In this document: positions 9,022 through 17,502 of the stretch, one piece after another
Layout of the letters: every line of letters begins with the position of its first letter
How positions within the stretch are numbered: the first letter of the stretch is position 1
NCBI RefSeq assembly: GCF_044466355.1
Contig: NZ_JBITMQ010000004.1
Coordinates: 186,001-250,000 of the forward strand
Reading direction: 5' to 3'
Length of the DNA stretch: 64,000 bases
Origin: Actinophytocola sp044466355
GTDB taxonomy: Bacteria > Actinomycetota > Actinomycetes > Mycobacteriales > Pseudonocardiaceae
The notes under the pieces: generated by a model
Database searches by the model: none
What the model saw: only the letters and a program-made list of their open reading frames with translations
Told to the model about the DNA's origin: nothing
Program-made: the position numbers and the translations under genes

Positions 9022-9369
9022 GTGAGCGAGCTCGCTAGTGACCAGCCCCGATCGATTGCACTGAACCTGGACGACGCAGGCGTCTCCGTGGACCTCCCCA
9101 AGCCCTCTCACCAGGAGGATCAGGTCTACGGCGTGCCGTACCGGCCCGTCGAGTTCCGCGACGACGATCTGCCGACGGCCCTCGAACGTTCCGCCGCGTG
9201 GCTTCGGCGCACACAGGAATGGCTGGGCGAACCGGTGGACGTCATCGCCATCCACCTGGACTACGACGACAGTGGCGATTCCCCGTACTACGACGTGAAG
9301 CTCCTCTGCAACGAGGAAGACCTCGCTGGCGCACCGATCGCGCTGCGCGCCGCCAAGCAGCCCAAGTAA
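9022..9369 (+). CDS. Hypothetical acidic protein
   Basis: 115 residues, soluble, acidic and without recognisable motifs. The C-terminal half has alternating strand-like segments (DVIAIHLDYDDSG, YYDVKLLCNEED) that suggest a small alpha/beta domain. GTG at 9022 is chosen because GGGAG lies about 11 nt upstream and the sequence before it is low-quality coding; an in-frame ATG at 8950 would extend it by 24 residues. It is convergent with the SixA-like gene (15 nt between stops). Function unknown. Confidence 0.6.
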   Translation: MSELASDQPRSIALNLDDAGVSVDLPKPSHQEDQVYGVPYRPVEFRDDDLPTALERSAAWLRRTQEWLGEPVDVIAIHLDYDDSGDSPYYDVKLLCNEEDLAGAPIALRAAKQPK

Positions 9370-9384
9370 ACCCGTTTCCCCTGG

Positions 9385-9855
9385 TCAGCCGCGCGGAGTC
9401 GCGTGGCTGACCAGGCTCGCGCCGCGTGCCCACACGTCCGGCCAGCCGCCGCGCCACGACACGACCGCGATCGCGGAGGTCTTCAGCTCCACCGGTTCGC
9501 CGGTCAGCACGCCGACCAGCTCGGACAGGCCCGGGTTGTGGCCCACCAGCGCGACCGTGCCCAGGTCGTCGGGCACCTCGTCCACCACGGACATCAGGTC
9601 CTGGTGACTGGCCGCGTACACCCGTTCGTCGTACCGCACCTCGCCCGTGGCCAGCCCGGAACGGGTGAACGTCTCCCGAGCCCGAACCGCCGTCGAGCAG
9701 AGCACGAGGTCGACGGCGCCGACGTGCTCGGCCACCCACTGACCGATCAGGGGCGCCTCCCGCCGCCCGCGCGGGTTCAACGGCCGCTGGTCGTCGGCCA
9801 CGTCGTGACTCCAGTCCGACTTGGCGTGCCGGATGACGACCAGTGTCCTGTTCAT
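9385..9855 (-). CDS. Histidine phosphatase superfamily protein (SixA-like)
   Basis: A 156-residue one-domain histidine phosphatase. The N-terminus LVVIRHAKSDW is the family RHG-type motif with the phosphorylated His (here RHA, as in SixA-like members), and VALVGHNPGLSEL supplies the second catalytic His. SixA-type enzymes dephosphorylate phosphohistidine proteins, but actinobacterial members have varied substrates and the target is unknown. Length is normal. It faces the hypothetical gene at 9022-9369 and stands 57 nt from the HAD gene, which runs in the same direction upstream. Confidence 0.85.
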   Translation of the reverse strand: MNRTLVVIRHAKSDWSHDVADDQRPLNPRGRREAPLIGQWVAEHVGAVDLVLCSTAVRARETFTRSGLATGEVRYDERVYAASHQDLMSVVDEVPDDLGTVALVGHNPGLSELVGVLTGEPVELKTSAIAVVSWRGGWPDVWARGASLVSHATPRG

Positions 9856-9912
9856 GAGTTCATTAGAACCGGTCTTCTCGCGCTTTGTGCAACGTCCCGG
9901 CCGGGAGGCGGA

Positions 9913-10737
9913 CTAGTACCAGCGTTCCAGGACCTGCGCCACGCCGTCCTCCGCGTTGGGGGCCGTGACCTCGTCGGCGACGGCCAGGAGGTCGTCGTGT
10001 GCGTTGGCCATGGCGACGCCGTGCCCGGCCCAGCTCAGCATCGGCACGTCGTTGGGCATGTCACCGAACGCGACCACCCGCTCCCGGTCGACGCCCAGCG
10101 CCTCGCACACCCACTCGAGGCCGGACGCCTTCGTCACGCCACGCTCGGAGATCTCGATCAGCCCGCTGTTCGACGAGTAGGTGACCTCGAGTGCCATGTC
10201 GGCGAGCACGGCCTCGACGACCCGCGCCATCTGGCCGCTGGTCATCCCCGGGTGCCGCACAAGCAGCTTCGTCGCCGGCTTGCCGATCACCTCGGCGCGC
10301 GGAGCCAGGTCCGGTGAGTCGGTCTCGCCGTTCGGGTTGCCCCACGGGTTGCGGAACCCGTGCTCGATCGCGAACGGCTCCGGCTGGTGGCGCCCGACCA
10401 CGGTCCGTTCCGCCGCGATCCGGATGTCCGGCAGCGCCGCATCGACCGCCCGGACGATGTCCCGCAGCCGCAGCGGCGACAGGTCCCGCACGTGCAGCAC
10501 CTCGTCGGCGCCGATGTCGTAGACCGACGCGCCGTTCGCGCACACCGCGTACCCGGACAGCCCCGCGGCCCGCGCCACCCTCGGGATCCAGCGCGGCGGC
10601 CGTCCGCTGACCAGCACGAACGGGGTACCGGACGCGAGGACACGCGAGATCACCCGCGCGGTGCGGTCGGTGACGTGCTCGGTCGGGTCGAGGAGGGTGC
10701 CGTCCACGTCGGAGGCGATGAGATCGGGTCGGTGCAC
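9913..10737 (-). CDS. HAD-superfamily Cof-type phosphatase
   Basis: 274 residues. Motif I is LIASDVDGTLLD with nucleophile and acid/base Asp at residues 10 and 12, motif II is FVLVSGRPP, a C2-type cap sits in the middle, and motif IV is VVAFGDMPNDVPML. Late conserved residues (GVAMANAHDDLLAVADEVT) mark the Cof/YidA subfamily of sugar-phosphate and cofactor phosphatases. ATG start at 10737. It is divergent from the 10779 gene with only about 40 nt between them, which must hold both promoters. Substrate unknown. Confidence 0.88.
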   Translation of the reverse strand: MHRPDLIASDVDGTLLDPTEHVTDRTARVISRVLASGTPFVLVSGRPPRWIPRVARAAGLSGYAVCANGASVYDIGADEVLHVRDLSPLRLRDIVRAVDAALPDIRIAAERTVVGRHQPEPFAIEHGFRNPWGNPNGETDSPDLAPRAEVIGKPATKLLVRHPGMTSGQMARVVEAVLADMALEVTYSSNSGLIEISERGVTKASGLEWVCEALGVDRERVVAFGDMPNDVPMLSWAGHGVAMANAHDDLLAVADEVTAPNAEDGVAQVLERWY

Positions 10738-10778
10738 AACCCCATCCTCCCTGGCCCGAATGGACTACGGTGCGTTTC

Positions 10779-11336
10779 GTGAGCTACCCACCACAGGGTT
10801 ATGGACCACAGGGGTATCAGCCGTACGGGCCGCCCCCGCCTGGTTACGGTCCGTACGGGTACGGGCCGCCGAGCCCCGCGCTGGGCTACGTCACCGCGGT
10901 CGCGTTCGTGGTGCTCGGTCTGCTCTCGCTCATGCTGGCCATCAACGGGTGGGACGGCACCAGCGACAACGGCACGCTCCTGCTCGCGCTGGCCGGGGCC
11001 GCCTTCACCGAGGACGTGACCGGCAACGTCGACTTCGCGATCTCCGCGACGATGTCCGTCGCCTGCACGGCGCTGCTGTTCGGGCTGGTGATGTTCTCGC
11101 GGATGGAGTGGGTGCGCTGGGTCCTCGCCGTGGTGGGCGGCCTGGTGACGGTGTACTACCTGTACGCGGTCATCTGGATCCTCTCCGAGGATCTCGCCGA
11201 GTACGTCGCCATGGCCCTCGTGTCCTGGGTCCTGTGGCTCGCGGCGACCGTGGTCGCGGTGCTCCCGGCGACCGGCCGCGCCATGCGCGAACGCGCCGGT
11301 CCGCCGCCGGGCCCGGGTTATCCGCAGGCGTACTGA
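10779..11336 (+). CDS. Membrane protein with Pro-Gly-Tyr-rich N-terminus
   Basis: About 185 residues. The first 30 are Pro/Gly/Tyr-rich (QGYGPQGYQPYGPPPP), typical of cytoplasmic low-complexity tails in actinobacterial membrane proteins. Four predicted helices follow, near residues 36-56, 85-108, 115-140 and 145-165, and the C-terminus is short and again Gly/Pro-rich. GTG at 10779 is used; GTG at 10770 is equally possible. No family could be named. The next gene begins 26 nt downstream. Confidence 0.7.
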   Translation: MSYPPQGYGPQGYQPYGPPPPGYGPYGYGPPSPALGYVTAVAFVVLGLLSLMLAINGWDGTSDNGTLLLALAGAAFTEDVTGNVDFAISATMSVACTALLFGLVMFSRMEWVRWVLAVVGGLVTVYYLYAVIWILSEDLAEYVAMALVSWVLWLAATVVAVLPATGRAMRERAGPPPGPGYPQAY

Positions 11337-11362
11337 CGGGGTCCTCGGCTACGGTGCACGGC

Positions 11363-12247
11363 GTGCGTGTCGGCATCGTGATCCTGCCCGAGTACCGCTG
11401 GCTGTTCGCCGAGCAGAGGTGGCGCGCGGCCGAGGCCTACGGCTTCGACCACGCGTGGACCTACGACCACGTCGGGTGGCGGTCGCTGGTCGACGGACCG
11501 TGGTTCGACGCCGTGCCGACTCTGACCGCCGCGGCCATGGCGACCAGCCGGATCCGGCTCGGCACGCTGGTCGCGTCGCCGAACTTCCGGCATCCGGTGC
11601 CGTTCGCCCGCGGCCTGCTCTCGCTCGACGACGTCTCCGCGGGCAGGCTGGTCGTCGGCCTCGGCGCGGGCACCATCTCGGGCTACGACAACGTGGTGAT
11701 GGGCGGTGACAGCCTCGAAGGGCTGCCGCCGAGGCAGCGCGTCGACCGGTACGGCGAGTTCGTCGAGCAGCTCGACTCGCTGCTGACCGCCGAACGCACG
11801 TCGATCAGCGGCGAGTACTACACGTCGGTGGACGCCCGGTCCGCGCCCGGCTGCGTGCAGCGGCCGCGTGCCCCGTTCGTGCTGGCGGGCAACGGCCCGC
11901 GTTCGATGCGGATCGCCACCCGGTTCGGCCAGGGCTGGATCACCACGGGCAAGGGCGGCGACGACATCGAGGCGTGGTGGACGGGGGTCGCCGAACTGGC
12001 GGCGCGGTTCACCGACATCCCGGGCAGCGAGGGCATGGACCGCTACCTGAGCCTCGATTCGGCGCCGGTGCTCTCCCTGTCGAGCGTGGAGTACTTCCGC
12101 GAGGCCGCGGGGCGCGCCGCCGAGCTGGGCTTCACCGACATCGTCACGCACTGGCCGCGTGAGGAGGGCGTCTACGCGGCCCGCGTGAGCACGTTGGAGG
12201 CGGTCGTCTCCACCGTGCTGCCGGAACTGCGGGCCGCGGCCGGCTGA
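11363..12247 (+). CDS. LLM-class F420-dependent oxidoreductase
   Basis: A 294-residue luciferase-like (TIM barrel) oxidoreductase. The N-terminus (VRVGIVILPEYRW), RIRLGTLVASPNFRHPVPFA and GRLVVGLGAG are typical of the bacterial luciferase/F420-dependent group that reduces or oxidises small organic substrates with coenzyme F420 or FMN. The GTG at 11363 starts just before the first beta strand; GTG at 11354 is an alternative. Cofactor and substrate are inferred at family level only. Confidence 0.82.
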   Translation: MRVGIVILPEYRWLFAEQRWRAAEAYGFDHAWTYDHVGWRSLVDGPWFDAVPTLTAAAMATSRIRLGTLVASPNFRHPVPFARGLLSLDDVSAGRLVVGLGAGTISGYDNVVMGGDSLEGLPPRQRVDRYGEFVEQLDSLLTAERTSISGEYYTSVDARSAPGCVQRPRAPFVLAGNGPRSMRIATRFGQGWITTGKGGDDIEAWWTGVAELAARFTDIPGSEGMDRYLSLDSAPVLSLSSVEYFREAAGRAAELGFTDIVTHWPREEGVYAARVSTLEAVVSTVLPELRAAAG

Positions 12248-12408
12248 AGATCTTCTCGAAAGTGACCCAGCGCACGGGAACGTCTGGAGGCCCCACGGCG
12301 TCTCTACTAACGAGGCGAATGCCGGAGCTAGGGGAAACGCCAGGGGATGAAGGCCCTCGTACCAGGGGAGGTACGGGGGTCTTCGACATTTCTGGGTACC
12401 CGGTCGCC

Positions 12409-13017
12409 ATGGACACCGTGCACGCACTGCTCGACAAGGCCGGCACGACCTACGCGGAACAGGCCGGCATCAAGCTCGCCGACAAGCCGTCCCCGCTCTA
12501 CCGCCTGTTGGTGCTGAGCACGCTGCTCTCCACCCGCATCAAGGCGGACATCGCCGTCGCCGCGGCGAAGGAGCTGAAGGGCTACGGCACGCCGCGCAAG
12601 ATGCTCGACGCGACCTGGCAGGACCGGGTCGACGCGCTCGGCCGCGCCCACTACGTCCGGTACGACGAGTCGACCGCGACCGCGCTCGGCGACGGCGCCC
12701 GGCTGCTGCTCGACGAGTACGGCGGCGACCTGCGGCGCGTCCGCGGCGACGACGTGGCGAAGCACCTGCGGCGGTTCCCGAGGATGGGGCCGGTCGGCGT
12801 CGACATCTTCTGCCGCGAGGCGCAGGTCGTGTGGCCCGAGCTGCGGCCCTACCTGGACCGCAAGACCCTCGACGGGGCGAAGAAGATCGGCTTGCCCGCC
12901 GACCAGGACGAGCTCGCCGGGATGGTCGGCGAGAACGACGTGCCGAAGCTCGCCGCCGCCCTGGTGCGGGTCAGCCTGGACAAGAAGCTCGCCGACGCCG
13001 TCAGGGGTGACCGATAG
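12409..13017 (+). CDS. HhH-GPD (endonuclease III-like) DNA repair family protein
   Basis: 202 residues from the ATG at 12409 (MDTVHALLDKAG). A longer ORF opens at 12262 but its extra N-terminus looks non-coding. The helical domain has the spacing of HhH-GPD base-excision enzymes: LLVLSTLLSTRIKADIAVAAAKEL near residues 30-53, then a hairpin-helix-hairpin-like segment (LRRFPRMGPVGVDIF). The catalytic Lys and the C-terminal 4Fe-4S cluster of endonuclease III are not evident, so activity as a glycosylase/lyase is uncertain. It lies alone between the oxidoreductase and glf. Confidence 0.65.
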   Translation: MDTVHALLDKAGTTYAEQAGIKLADKPSPLYRLLVLSTLLSTRIKADIAVAAAKELKGYGTPRKMLDATWQDRVDALGRAHYVRYDESTATALGDGARLLLDEYGGDLRRVRGDDVAKHLRRFPRMGPVGVDIFCREAQVVWPELRPYLDRKTLDGAKKIGLPADQDELAGMVGENDVPKLAAALVRVSLDKKLADAVRGDR

Positions 13018-13053
13018 TCGGCATGTCGTGCCACGCAGGTAGCCTGAGTCGCC

Positions 13054-14268
13054 GTGAGCGCCCCAGCAGACAACTCTGACAACTACTCCGGCTACGACCT
13101 CGTCATCGTCGGCTCCGGGTTCTTCGGGCTGACGGTCGCCGAGCGGGTCGCGACACAGCTGAACAAGCGGGTCCTCGTGCTGGAGCGCAGGTCGCACATC
13201 GGCGGCAACGCGTACTCCGAGCCGGAGCCCGAGACGGGCATCGAGGTGCACAAGTACGGCGCGCACCTCTTCCACACCTCGAACAAGCGCGTGTGGGACT
13301 ACGTGAACCAGTTCACCGAGTTCACGAACTACCAGCACCGCGTGTTCGCCCGCGTCAAGGACCAGGTCTACTCGTTCCCGATGAACCTGGGCCTCATCAA
13401 CCAGTTCTTCGGCAGGTCGCACACCCCGGACGAGGCGCGTGAGCTGATCGCCAAGCAGGCGTCCGAGTACCGCACCGAGGACGCGCAGAACCTCGAGGAG
13501 AAGGCCATCTCGCTGGTCGGCCGGCCCCTCTACGAGGCGTTCATCAAGGGCTACACCGCCAAGCAGTGGGAGAACGACCCCAAGGAGCTCGGCGCCAACA
13601 TCATCACGCGCCTCCCGGTCCGCTACACGTTCGACAACCGGTACTTCAACGACACCTACGAGGGTCTGCCGGTCAACGGCTACACCGCGTGGCTCGAGAA
13701 GATGGCCGAGCACGAGAACATCGAGGTCCGGCTGAACGTCGACTACTTCGACGTGCGCGACCGGATCCCGGCGGGCACCCCGACGGTCTACACGGGCCCG
13801 CTCGACCGGTACTTCGACTACTCGGCGGGCAGGTTCACCTGGCGGACCGTCGACTTCGAGTCCGAGGTCGTGCCGACGGGTGACTTCCAGGGCACCTCGG
13901 TCGTCAACTACAACGACGAAGAGGTCCCCTACACCCGGATCATCGAGTTCCGGCACTTCCACCCGGAGCGCAAGCACTACCCGGCCGACAAGACGGTCGT
14001 GTTCCGGGAGTTCTCGCGCTTCGCGAAGGACGACGACGAGCCGTACTACCCGATCAACACCCCCGAGAACCGCGAGAAGCTGGAGCAGTACCGCGAGCTG
14101 GCCAAGAAGGAGGCCAAGGAGCGGAACGTGATCTTCGGCGGTCGTCTCGGCACGTACAAGTACCTCGACATGCACATGGCCATCGGGTCGGCGCTGTCGG
14201 TGTTCGACAACAAGGTGGCGCCGCACCTTTCCGAGGGCGCGCCGCTCGACGGTTCCCTGGACGGCTGA
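13054..14268 (+). CDS. glf: UDP-galactopyranose mutase
   Basis: A 404-residue flavoprotein converting UDP-Galp to UDP-Galf, the donor for GlfT1 and GlfT2. The FAD Rossmann motif is VIVGSGFFGLTVAE; RRSHIGGNAYSE, HKYGAHLFHTSNKRVW and EYRYKYLD-like residues near the C-terminus (GTYKYLDMHMAIGSAL) are family marks. It starts at GTG 13054 and is near the normal length (M. tuberculosis Glf is 399 residues). The stop overlaps the PAP2 gene start by 1 nt, so glf-PAP2-ubiA form one operon, as Rv3806-3809 do in mycobacteria. Confidence 0.97.
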   Translation: MSAPADNSDNYSGYDLVIVGSGFFGLTVAERVATQLNKRVLVLERRSHIGGNAYSEPEPETGIEVHKYGAHLFHTSNKRVWDYVNQFTEFTNYQHRVFARVKDQVYSFPMNLGLINQFFGRSHTPDEARELIAKQASEYRTEDAQNLEEKAISLVGRPLYEAFIKGYTAKQWENDPKELGANIITRLPVRYTFDNRYFNDTYEGLPVNGYTAWLEKMAEHENIEVRLNVDYFDVRDRIPAGTPTVYTGPLDRYFDYSAGRFTWRTVDFESEVVPTGDFQGTSVVNYNDEEVPYTRIIEFRHFHPERKHYPADKTVVFREFSRFAKDDDEPYYPINTPENREKLEQYRELAKKEAKERNVIFGGRLGTYKYLDMHMAIGSALSVFDNKVAPHLSEGAPLDGSLDG

Positions 14269-14837
14269 TGACCACCACCGCTCCGGCCCGGCAGCGTGCT
14301 GCCGAACCCGGCACCCCGCCCCCCGAGCCGGAGCGTTCGGCCGAGGTCCGGGCCCTCGCCGCGGTCCAGCGCACGATCGGCGGGAAGCCGGTCGTGCGCG
14401 CCGCGCGTGGCCTGTCGCTGTTCGGCGAGCACGCCGCGGGCTGGTTCGCGGTCGGCCTGGTCGGTGCGGCGGTCGACCGCGACCGCCGCAAGGACTGGCT
14501 GACGGGCGCCGCGGGCGTGGTCGCCGCGCACGCCGCGTCGATCGCGGTCAAGCGGGTCGTGCGCAGGCAGCGGCCGATCGACGAGTCGGTCGAGGTGCTG
14601 GTCAAGACGCCGTCGTCGCTGTCGTTCCCGTCGTCGCACGCGACGTCCACGACGGCCGCGGCGGTCGTGTACTCGGGCCTGACCGGGCGGAACCTGGTGC
14701 CCGCGCTGGTGCCGCCGATGCTGGTGTCACGGCTGGTGCTGGGCGTGCACTACCCGAGCGACGTGCTGGCGGGCGCGACGCTGGGCGCGGTCGTCGGCGG
14801 GGTGGTCCGCCGCGTGCTCCGGAAGCGCGCCAGATGA
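14268..14837 (+). CDS. PAP2-type phosphatase, candidate decaprenylphosphoryl-5-phosphoribose phosphatase
   Basis: 189 residues with the three phosphatidate-phosphatase 2 motifs: KRVVRRQRP (residues 89-97 region), SFPSSHA and SRLVLGVHYPSDV. Hydrophobic segments around residues 65-85 and 125-150 make it a membrane protein. The mycobacterial gene in this position (Rv3807c) is the proposed phosphatase that removes the 5-phosphate from decaprenylphosphoryl-phosphoribose before DprE1 acts; here it likewise sits between glf and ubiA. It starts at ATG 14268 (1-nt overlap with glf) and overlaps ubiA by 4 nt. Confidence 0.88.
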   Translation: MTTTAPARQRAAEPGTPPPEPERSAEVRALAAVQRTIGGKPVVRAARGLSLFGEHAAGWFAVGLVGAAVDRDRRKDWLTGAAGVVAAHAASIAVKRVVRRQRPIDESVEVLVKTPSSLSFPSSHATSTTAAAVVYSGLTGRNLVPALVPPMLVSRLVLGVHYPSDVLAGATLGAVVGGVVRRVLRKRAR

Positions 14838-15766
14838 GTAGCACGGCGGAGGACGCGCAGGTGCGCTCCGCCGACGCCCCCCGCGGCGGGCTCGTGCGGG
14901 GCGTGATCCGCACGGCCCGGCCGCGCCAGTGGGTGAAGAACGTCCTGGTGCTGGCGGCGCCGTTCGCCGCGTACGCCGCGAACCCGGTGTTCCGGATGGA
15001 CGTGGTCGTCGACGCCGCGATCGCGTTCGTGGCGTTCTGCCTGGTCGCGTCGGCCGTGTACCTGGTGAACGACGCGATCGACGTCGAGGCCGACCGCGCC
15101 CACCCGACCAAGCGCAACCGCCCGATCGCGGCGGGTATCGTGCCGGTGCGGGTGGCGTACGGGCTCGCGGTGTTCCTGTTCCTGGCGTCGTTCGCGGTGT
15201 CGCTGGTGTCGAGCTGGCGGCTCCTGGTCGTGATCGGCGTCTACGCGGCCGTGCAGATCGGCTACTGCCTCGGGCTCAAGCACCAGCCGGTGATCGACCT
15301 GTGCATCGTCGCGTCGGGCTTCCTGCTGCGCGCCATCGCGGGCGGCGCCGCGGCCGGGCTGCCGTTGTCGCAGTGGTTCCTGCTGGTCACGGCGTTCGGT
15401 TCGCTGTTCATGGTGGCCGGCAAGAGGTACGCGGAGATCGTTCTGTACGAGCGCACGGGGGCCAAGATCCGCGCGTCCCTGTCCAAGTACTCGGCGAGCT
15501 ACCTGCGCTTCGTGTGGGCCACGTCCGCGGCCATCATGATCATGACGTACGCGCTGTGGGCGTTCGAGATCCGCCAGCGCACCGGCACCAACTCGGTGTG
15601 GGCGGTCATCTCGATCGTCCCGATGGTGGTCGCGGTCCTGCGCTACGCGGTCGACGTGGACGGCGGCAACGCGGGTGAGCCGGAGGAGATCGCGCTGCGG
15701 GACCGGGTGCTGCAGGTCCTCGGCGCGTCGTGGGTCGTGTGCGTGGCCCTGTCCGCGTTCCTGTAA
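14834..15766 (+). CDS. ubiA: Decaprenyl-phosphate phosphoribosyltransferase (DPPR synthase, UbiA family)
   Basis: A 310-residue integral membrane prenyltransferase with about nine helices. The first Asp-rich motif is NDAIDVEADR (residues 79-88) with the basic stretch HPTKRNRPIAAG after it. The second motif lies in YCLGLKHQPVIDLCIVASGF. The Rv3806c family transfers 5-phosphoribose from PRPP to decaprenyl phosphate, the first committed step of DPA synthesis. ATG at 14834 overlaps the previous stop by 4 nt. Its product feeds the PAP2 protein and then DprE1/DprE2 at 19.2-21.3 kb. Confidence 0.93.
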   Translation: MSSTAEDAQVRSADAPRGGLVRGVIRTARPRQWVKNVLVLAAPFAAYAANPVFRMDVVVDAAIAFVAFCLVASAVYLVNDAIDVEADRAHPTKRNRPIAAGIVPVRVAYGLAVFLFLASFAVSLVSSWRLLVVIGVYAAVQIGYCLGLKHQPVIDLCIVASGFLLRAIAGGAAAGLPLSQWFLLVTAFGSLFMVAGKRYAEIVLYERTGAKIRASLSKYSASYLRFVWATSAAIMIMTYALWAFEIRQRTGTNSVWAVISIVPMVVAVLRYAVDVDGGNAGEPEEIALRDRVLQVLGASWVVCVALSAFL

Positions 15767-15786
15767 CCCGCTACCGGCATCGGTGG

Positions 15787-16182
15787 TCAGGCCACGCCCG
15801 GTGTCACCACCGGCATACCCGCCAGCAGGGCGGCGTCCCGCAGGCGTTTGTCGTAGGTGACGAACGAGGTCAGCAGGTCGCCGACCGAGAACGCGGCCGC
15901 CAGGTGCAGCGCGTCGAGCGTGCGCAGCGTCGGTGGGCCGATGGTCTCGGCGACGTCCACGAGCCAGCCGTCCACCGGGATGACCGGGAGGTCGGCGAGC
16001 AGCAGTTGGGCTGCTGCCACGCTGTCCGGCACCATGCGGCGGCACACGCGCAGCAACTCGACGCGGCCGATCACGCTGGTCGCGAGCGGCACCTCCTGGA
16101 GCAGCAGCCAGTGCTCCAACGCGCCGGACTCCGCCTCTTCGATGACCAGCTTGACCAGCGCGGACGTGTCGAGATAGATCAC
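15787..16182 (-). CDS. VapC-family PIN-domain toxin
   Basis: 131 residues with the PIN-domain acidic residues: Asp5 (YLDTSALVKL), a Glu in SVIGRVELLRVCR, the LDALHLAAA segment and SFVTYDKRLRDAA with the third and fourth acids. VapC enzymes are Mg-dependent ribonucleases that cleave tRNA or rRNA. The start overlaps the antitoxin stop by 4 nt (16179-16182), as is usual in vapBC operons. Convergent with ubiA, 20 nt away. RNA target unknown. Confidence 0.9.
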   Translation of the reverse strand: MIYLDTSALVKLVIEEAESGALEHWLLLQEVPLATSVIGRVELLRVCRRMVPDSVAAAQLLLADLPVIPVDGWLVDVAETIGPPTLRTLDALHLAAAFSVGDLLTSFVTYDKRLRDAALLAGMPVVTPGVA

Positions 16183-16475
16183 CGCCGCTCCGTGCGCATG
16201 TCGTCGATGACCTCGCCGCTCGCCGGGCTGCCCGGCGGTGGCAGCACGCGGCGGGGCAGCCGGACGCTGCCGCTGCCGCTGCGCGGAGGCAGCAGCTTGC
16301 CCTCGGCGATGAGCCGTTCCACGCCGTCGCCGCTCGGCCTGGGCACGATCATCGCGATCGTCCTTCCGTTCTTGGTGACCTCGACCGTGGCGCCGAGTTC
16401 CACCTTCTCCAGTACGTCCTTGAGGTTGTCCCGCAGTTCCCGAATGCCGACCCGTGCCAAGTCCCCGTTGGGCAT
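16179..16475 (-). CDS. Phd/YefM-like antitoxin of the VapC pair
   Basis: 98 residues from the ATG at 16475 (MPNGDLARVGIRELRDNL). The N-terminal half has the Phd/YefM DNA-binding fold pattern (IRELRDNLKDVLEKVELGATVEVTKNGRTIAMIVP, given here only as a family match by position). The C-terminal half is disordered and Pro/Arg-rich, suited to wrapping the toxin. The longer in-frame start at 16592 runs against the promoter described below, so it is rejected. Binding of the toxin-antitoxin complex to the palindrome at 16484-16501 would give autoregulation. Confidence 0.85.
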   Translation of the reverse strand: MPNGDLARVGIRELRDNLKDVLEKVELGATVEVTKNGRTIAMIVPRPSGDGVERLIAEGKLLPPRSGSGSVRLPRRVLPPPGSPASGEVIDDMRTERR

Positions 16476-16481
16476 GTAAGA

Positions 16482-16510
16482 AGTGTACGCAGTTGCGTAC
16501 AATGTGTCCA
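16482..16510 (-). promoter_or_regulatory. Promoter of the antitoxin-toxin operon, predicted leaderless
   Basis: On the minus strand TGGACA (16505-16510) and TACACT (16482-16487) are separated by exactly 17 nt. Six bases (TCTTAC) separate the -10 box from the antitoxin ATG, so transcription would start at or one base from the start codon, giving a leaderless mRNA, which is common in actinobacteria. Confidence 0.7.
16484..16501. promoter_or_regulatory. Palindromic operator over the antitoxin promoter
   Basis: TGTACGCA-GT-TGCGTACA is a perfect inverted repeat with 8-bp arms and a 2-bp centre. It covers most of the promoter spacer and the upstream bases of the -10 box. This is the expected position for autorepression by a VapBC or Phd-type complex. 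Confidence 0.75.
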
Positions 16511-16615
16511 TGCGTTCGCGATCACGAACGTTCCTGGCCGAAGTGGACGATCCGCTGCCTCGTGCCGGGCACTGGGCCATCATGTGGGGCACGCGAAATC
16601 TGTCGGGAGGCGTGC

Positions 16616-17176
<561 letters not shown>

Positions 17177-17177
17177 G

Positions 17178-17501
17178 ATGGCGGACGGCTTCAACGTCAA
17201 CCTCGACGGCATCGACAAGTACGCGGGCAAGCTGAGCGGCGACAAGGCCCTCGTCTCCGAGGTGCAGGGGCTGGTGTCGCAGTCCGACGTCGGCGACGAG
17301 TCGTGGGGCATCGTCGGGCTCTTCGTGAAGTCCACCTACTCGGGCATGCTCGGCGACCTGAACAACCTGCTCGGCGACATGTCCGAGGGCCTGCAGGGCG
17401 GCGCGGACAAGATGACCGACACCGCGGCCGACTACCGCGCGGTCGAGGAGGCCGTAGCCGCGATCTTCAACGAGGGCGCCGCGGCGCTGGGAGGCAACTG
17501 A
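17178..17501 (+). CDS. Small ESX-substrate-like (WXG100-related) protein
   Basis: 107 residues, helical and acidic, with a WxG-like turn (GDESWGIVG, residues 44-52) between two predicted helices and a conserved-looking second half (LGDLNNLLGDMSEGLQGGAD). Its size and shape match WXG100-type proteins exported as helical hairpins by type VII secretion. It begins 1 nt after the preceding stop and ends 1 nt before the next gene, a tight operon. No ESX core genes (EccC, EccB, EccD, EccE) are in the window. Confidence 0.65.
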   Translation: MADGFNVNLDGIDKYAGKLSGDKALVSEVQGLVSQSDVGDESWGIVGLFVKSTYSGMLGDLNNLLGDMSEGLQGGADKMTDTAADYRAVEEAVAAIFNEGAAALGGN

Positions 17502-17502
17502 C

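Noticed and set aside
12262..12408. Upstream extension of the HhH-GPD protein
   Set aside because: The added 49 residues are Gly/Thr/Arg-rich and not typical of the family, and the ATG at 12409 starts exactly at the first helix.
12328..14226. 632-codon minus-strand frame over the HhH-GPD gene and glf
   Set aside because: Shadow frame in high-GC DNA; glf on the plus strand has full family motifs.
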